Shown here in pieces: positions 63,892 to 64,000 of a stretch of 64,000 bases of DNA. A program made the position numbers and the translations under genes. Position 1 is the first letter of the stretch; the number at the start of each line of letters is the position of its first letter. Under the pieces are notes generated by a model. That model had not been told where the DNA came from and searched no databases. It was given only the letters and a program-made list of their open reading frames with translations. The DNA comes from Pseudomonadota bacterium (GTDB taxonomy: Bacteria > Pseudomonadota > Gammaproteobacteria > Xanthomonadales > Rhodanobacteraceae): assembly GCA_018240565.1 (NCBI GenBank), contig JAFEFO010000034.1, forward strand, positions 124,001-188,000. Reading direction: 5' to 3'.

Positions 63892-63922
63892 CCCGACAAT
63901 TCGTTTTCAGGGATTGCCGACC

Positions 63923-64000
63923 ATGCTCGCCACCATAAAATCCGACGCCCAGAACCGCATGGCCAAAAGCGTCGAGGCGCTCAAGCACGAGTTGCAGCGC
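63923..64000 (+). CDS. frr: Ribosome recycling factor, N-terminal fragment cut by window edge
   Basis: The first 26 codons of a frame open to the window end. The sequence MLATIKSDAQNRMAKSVEAL matches the N-terminal helix of ribosome recycling factor (x-I-K-x-D-A-x-x-R-M-x-K-S-V-E-A-L). The factor splits post-termination ribosomes with EF-G. Its normal upstream neighbour, pyrH, is at 39190-39906. Confidence 0.85.
   Translation, partial: MLATIKSDAQNRMAKSVEALKHELQR

Noticed and set aside
39907..63922. Integrase-type genomic island with att repeats
   Set aside because: No integrase, tRNA target or flanking direct repeat could be found by eye at either edge, so the mechanism of insertion is left open.

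Overview
The window is about 64 kb of high-GC chromosomal DNA from a member of the Xanthomonadales (Gammaproteobacteria). The strongest evidence is the arginine operon, which has acetylornithine carbamoyltransferase (argF'), argG, the acetylcitrulline deacetylase argE', a fused N-acetylglutamate kinase/synthase, argC and argH. This acetylated-citrulline route is typical of Xanthomonas relatives. A FimX-like c-di-GMP receptor, a DksA with a histone-H1-like tail, and exported proteins ending in an 'IFRDDFDGDG'-type motif fit the same group, perhaps Rhodanobacteraceae or a neighbour. I see no phage, insertion sequence or CRISPR array.

Positions 1-39.9 kb are ordinary core genome in tight operons, many joined by ATGA start/stop overlaps. 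In order they hold: two amino acid permeases and a HerA-like ATPase; rmuC; the methionine-salvage genes mtnB-mtnD-mtnC followed by a caspase-like C13 peptidase; hisS, a histidine-ammonia-lyase-like gene and a glycerophosphodiesterase; tRNA-Pro(CGG); a DUF3761 protein; a PIG-L deacetylase and a processive glycosyltransferase; the arginine operon with a candidate attenuator leader; cysS and sufE; dksA, yidD, pyrC, an M23 peptidase and an M61 peptidase; folE2; a squalene-synthase-like gene with gph, ubiG and an MTA/SAH deaminase; efp and epmB; fimX; pyrH.

Positions 39.9-63.9 kb are an accessory block placed between pyrH and frr, two genes that are neighbours in most bacteria. Its centre is a duplicated cassette. 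Copy 1 (41.3-53.2 kb) has two dissimilar ECF-like sigma factors, two giant membrane Ser/Thr kinases with a propeller and a C-terminal beta-sandwich, a small exported receiver-like protein, and an outer-membrane beta-barrel. Copy 2 (54.6-62.0 kb) has the same order with one kinase. A sterol-desaturase-type gene sits between the copies, and an exported peptidase-S74-type protein follows. I infer a trans-envelope signalling system: barrel and exported proteins outside, propeller kinases across the inner membrane, sigma factors in the cytoplasm. I do not recognise this combination as a described system.

A GTCATTCC-type inverted-repeat element occurs three times. One copy is translated as part of the M23 peptidase N-terminus.
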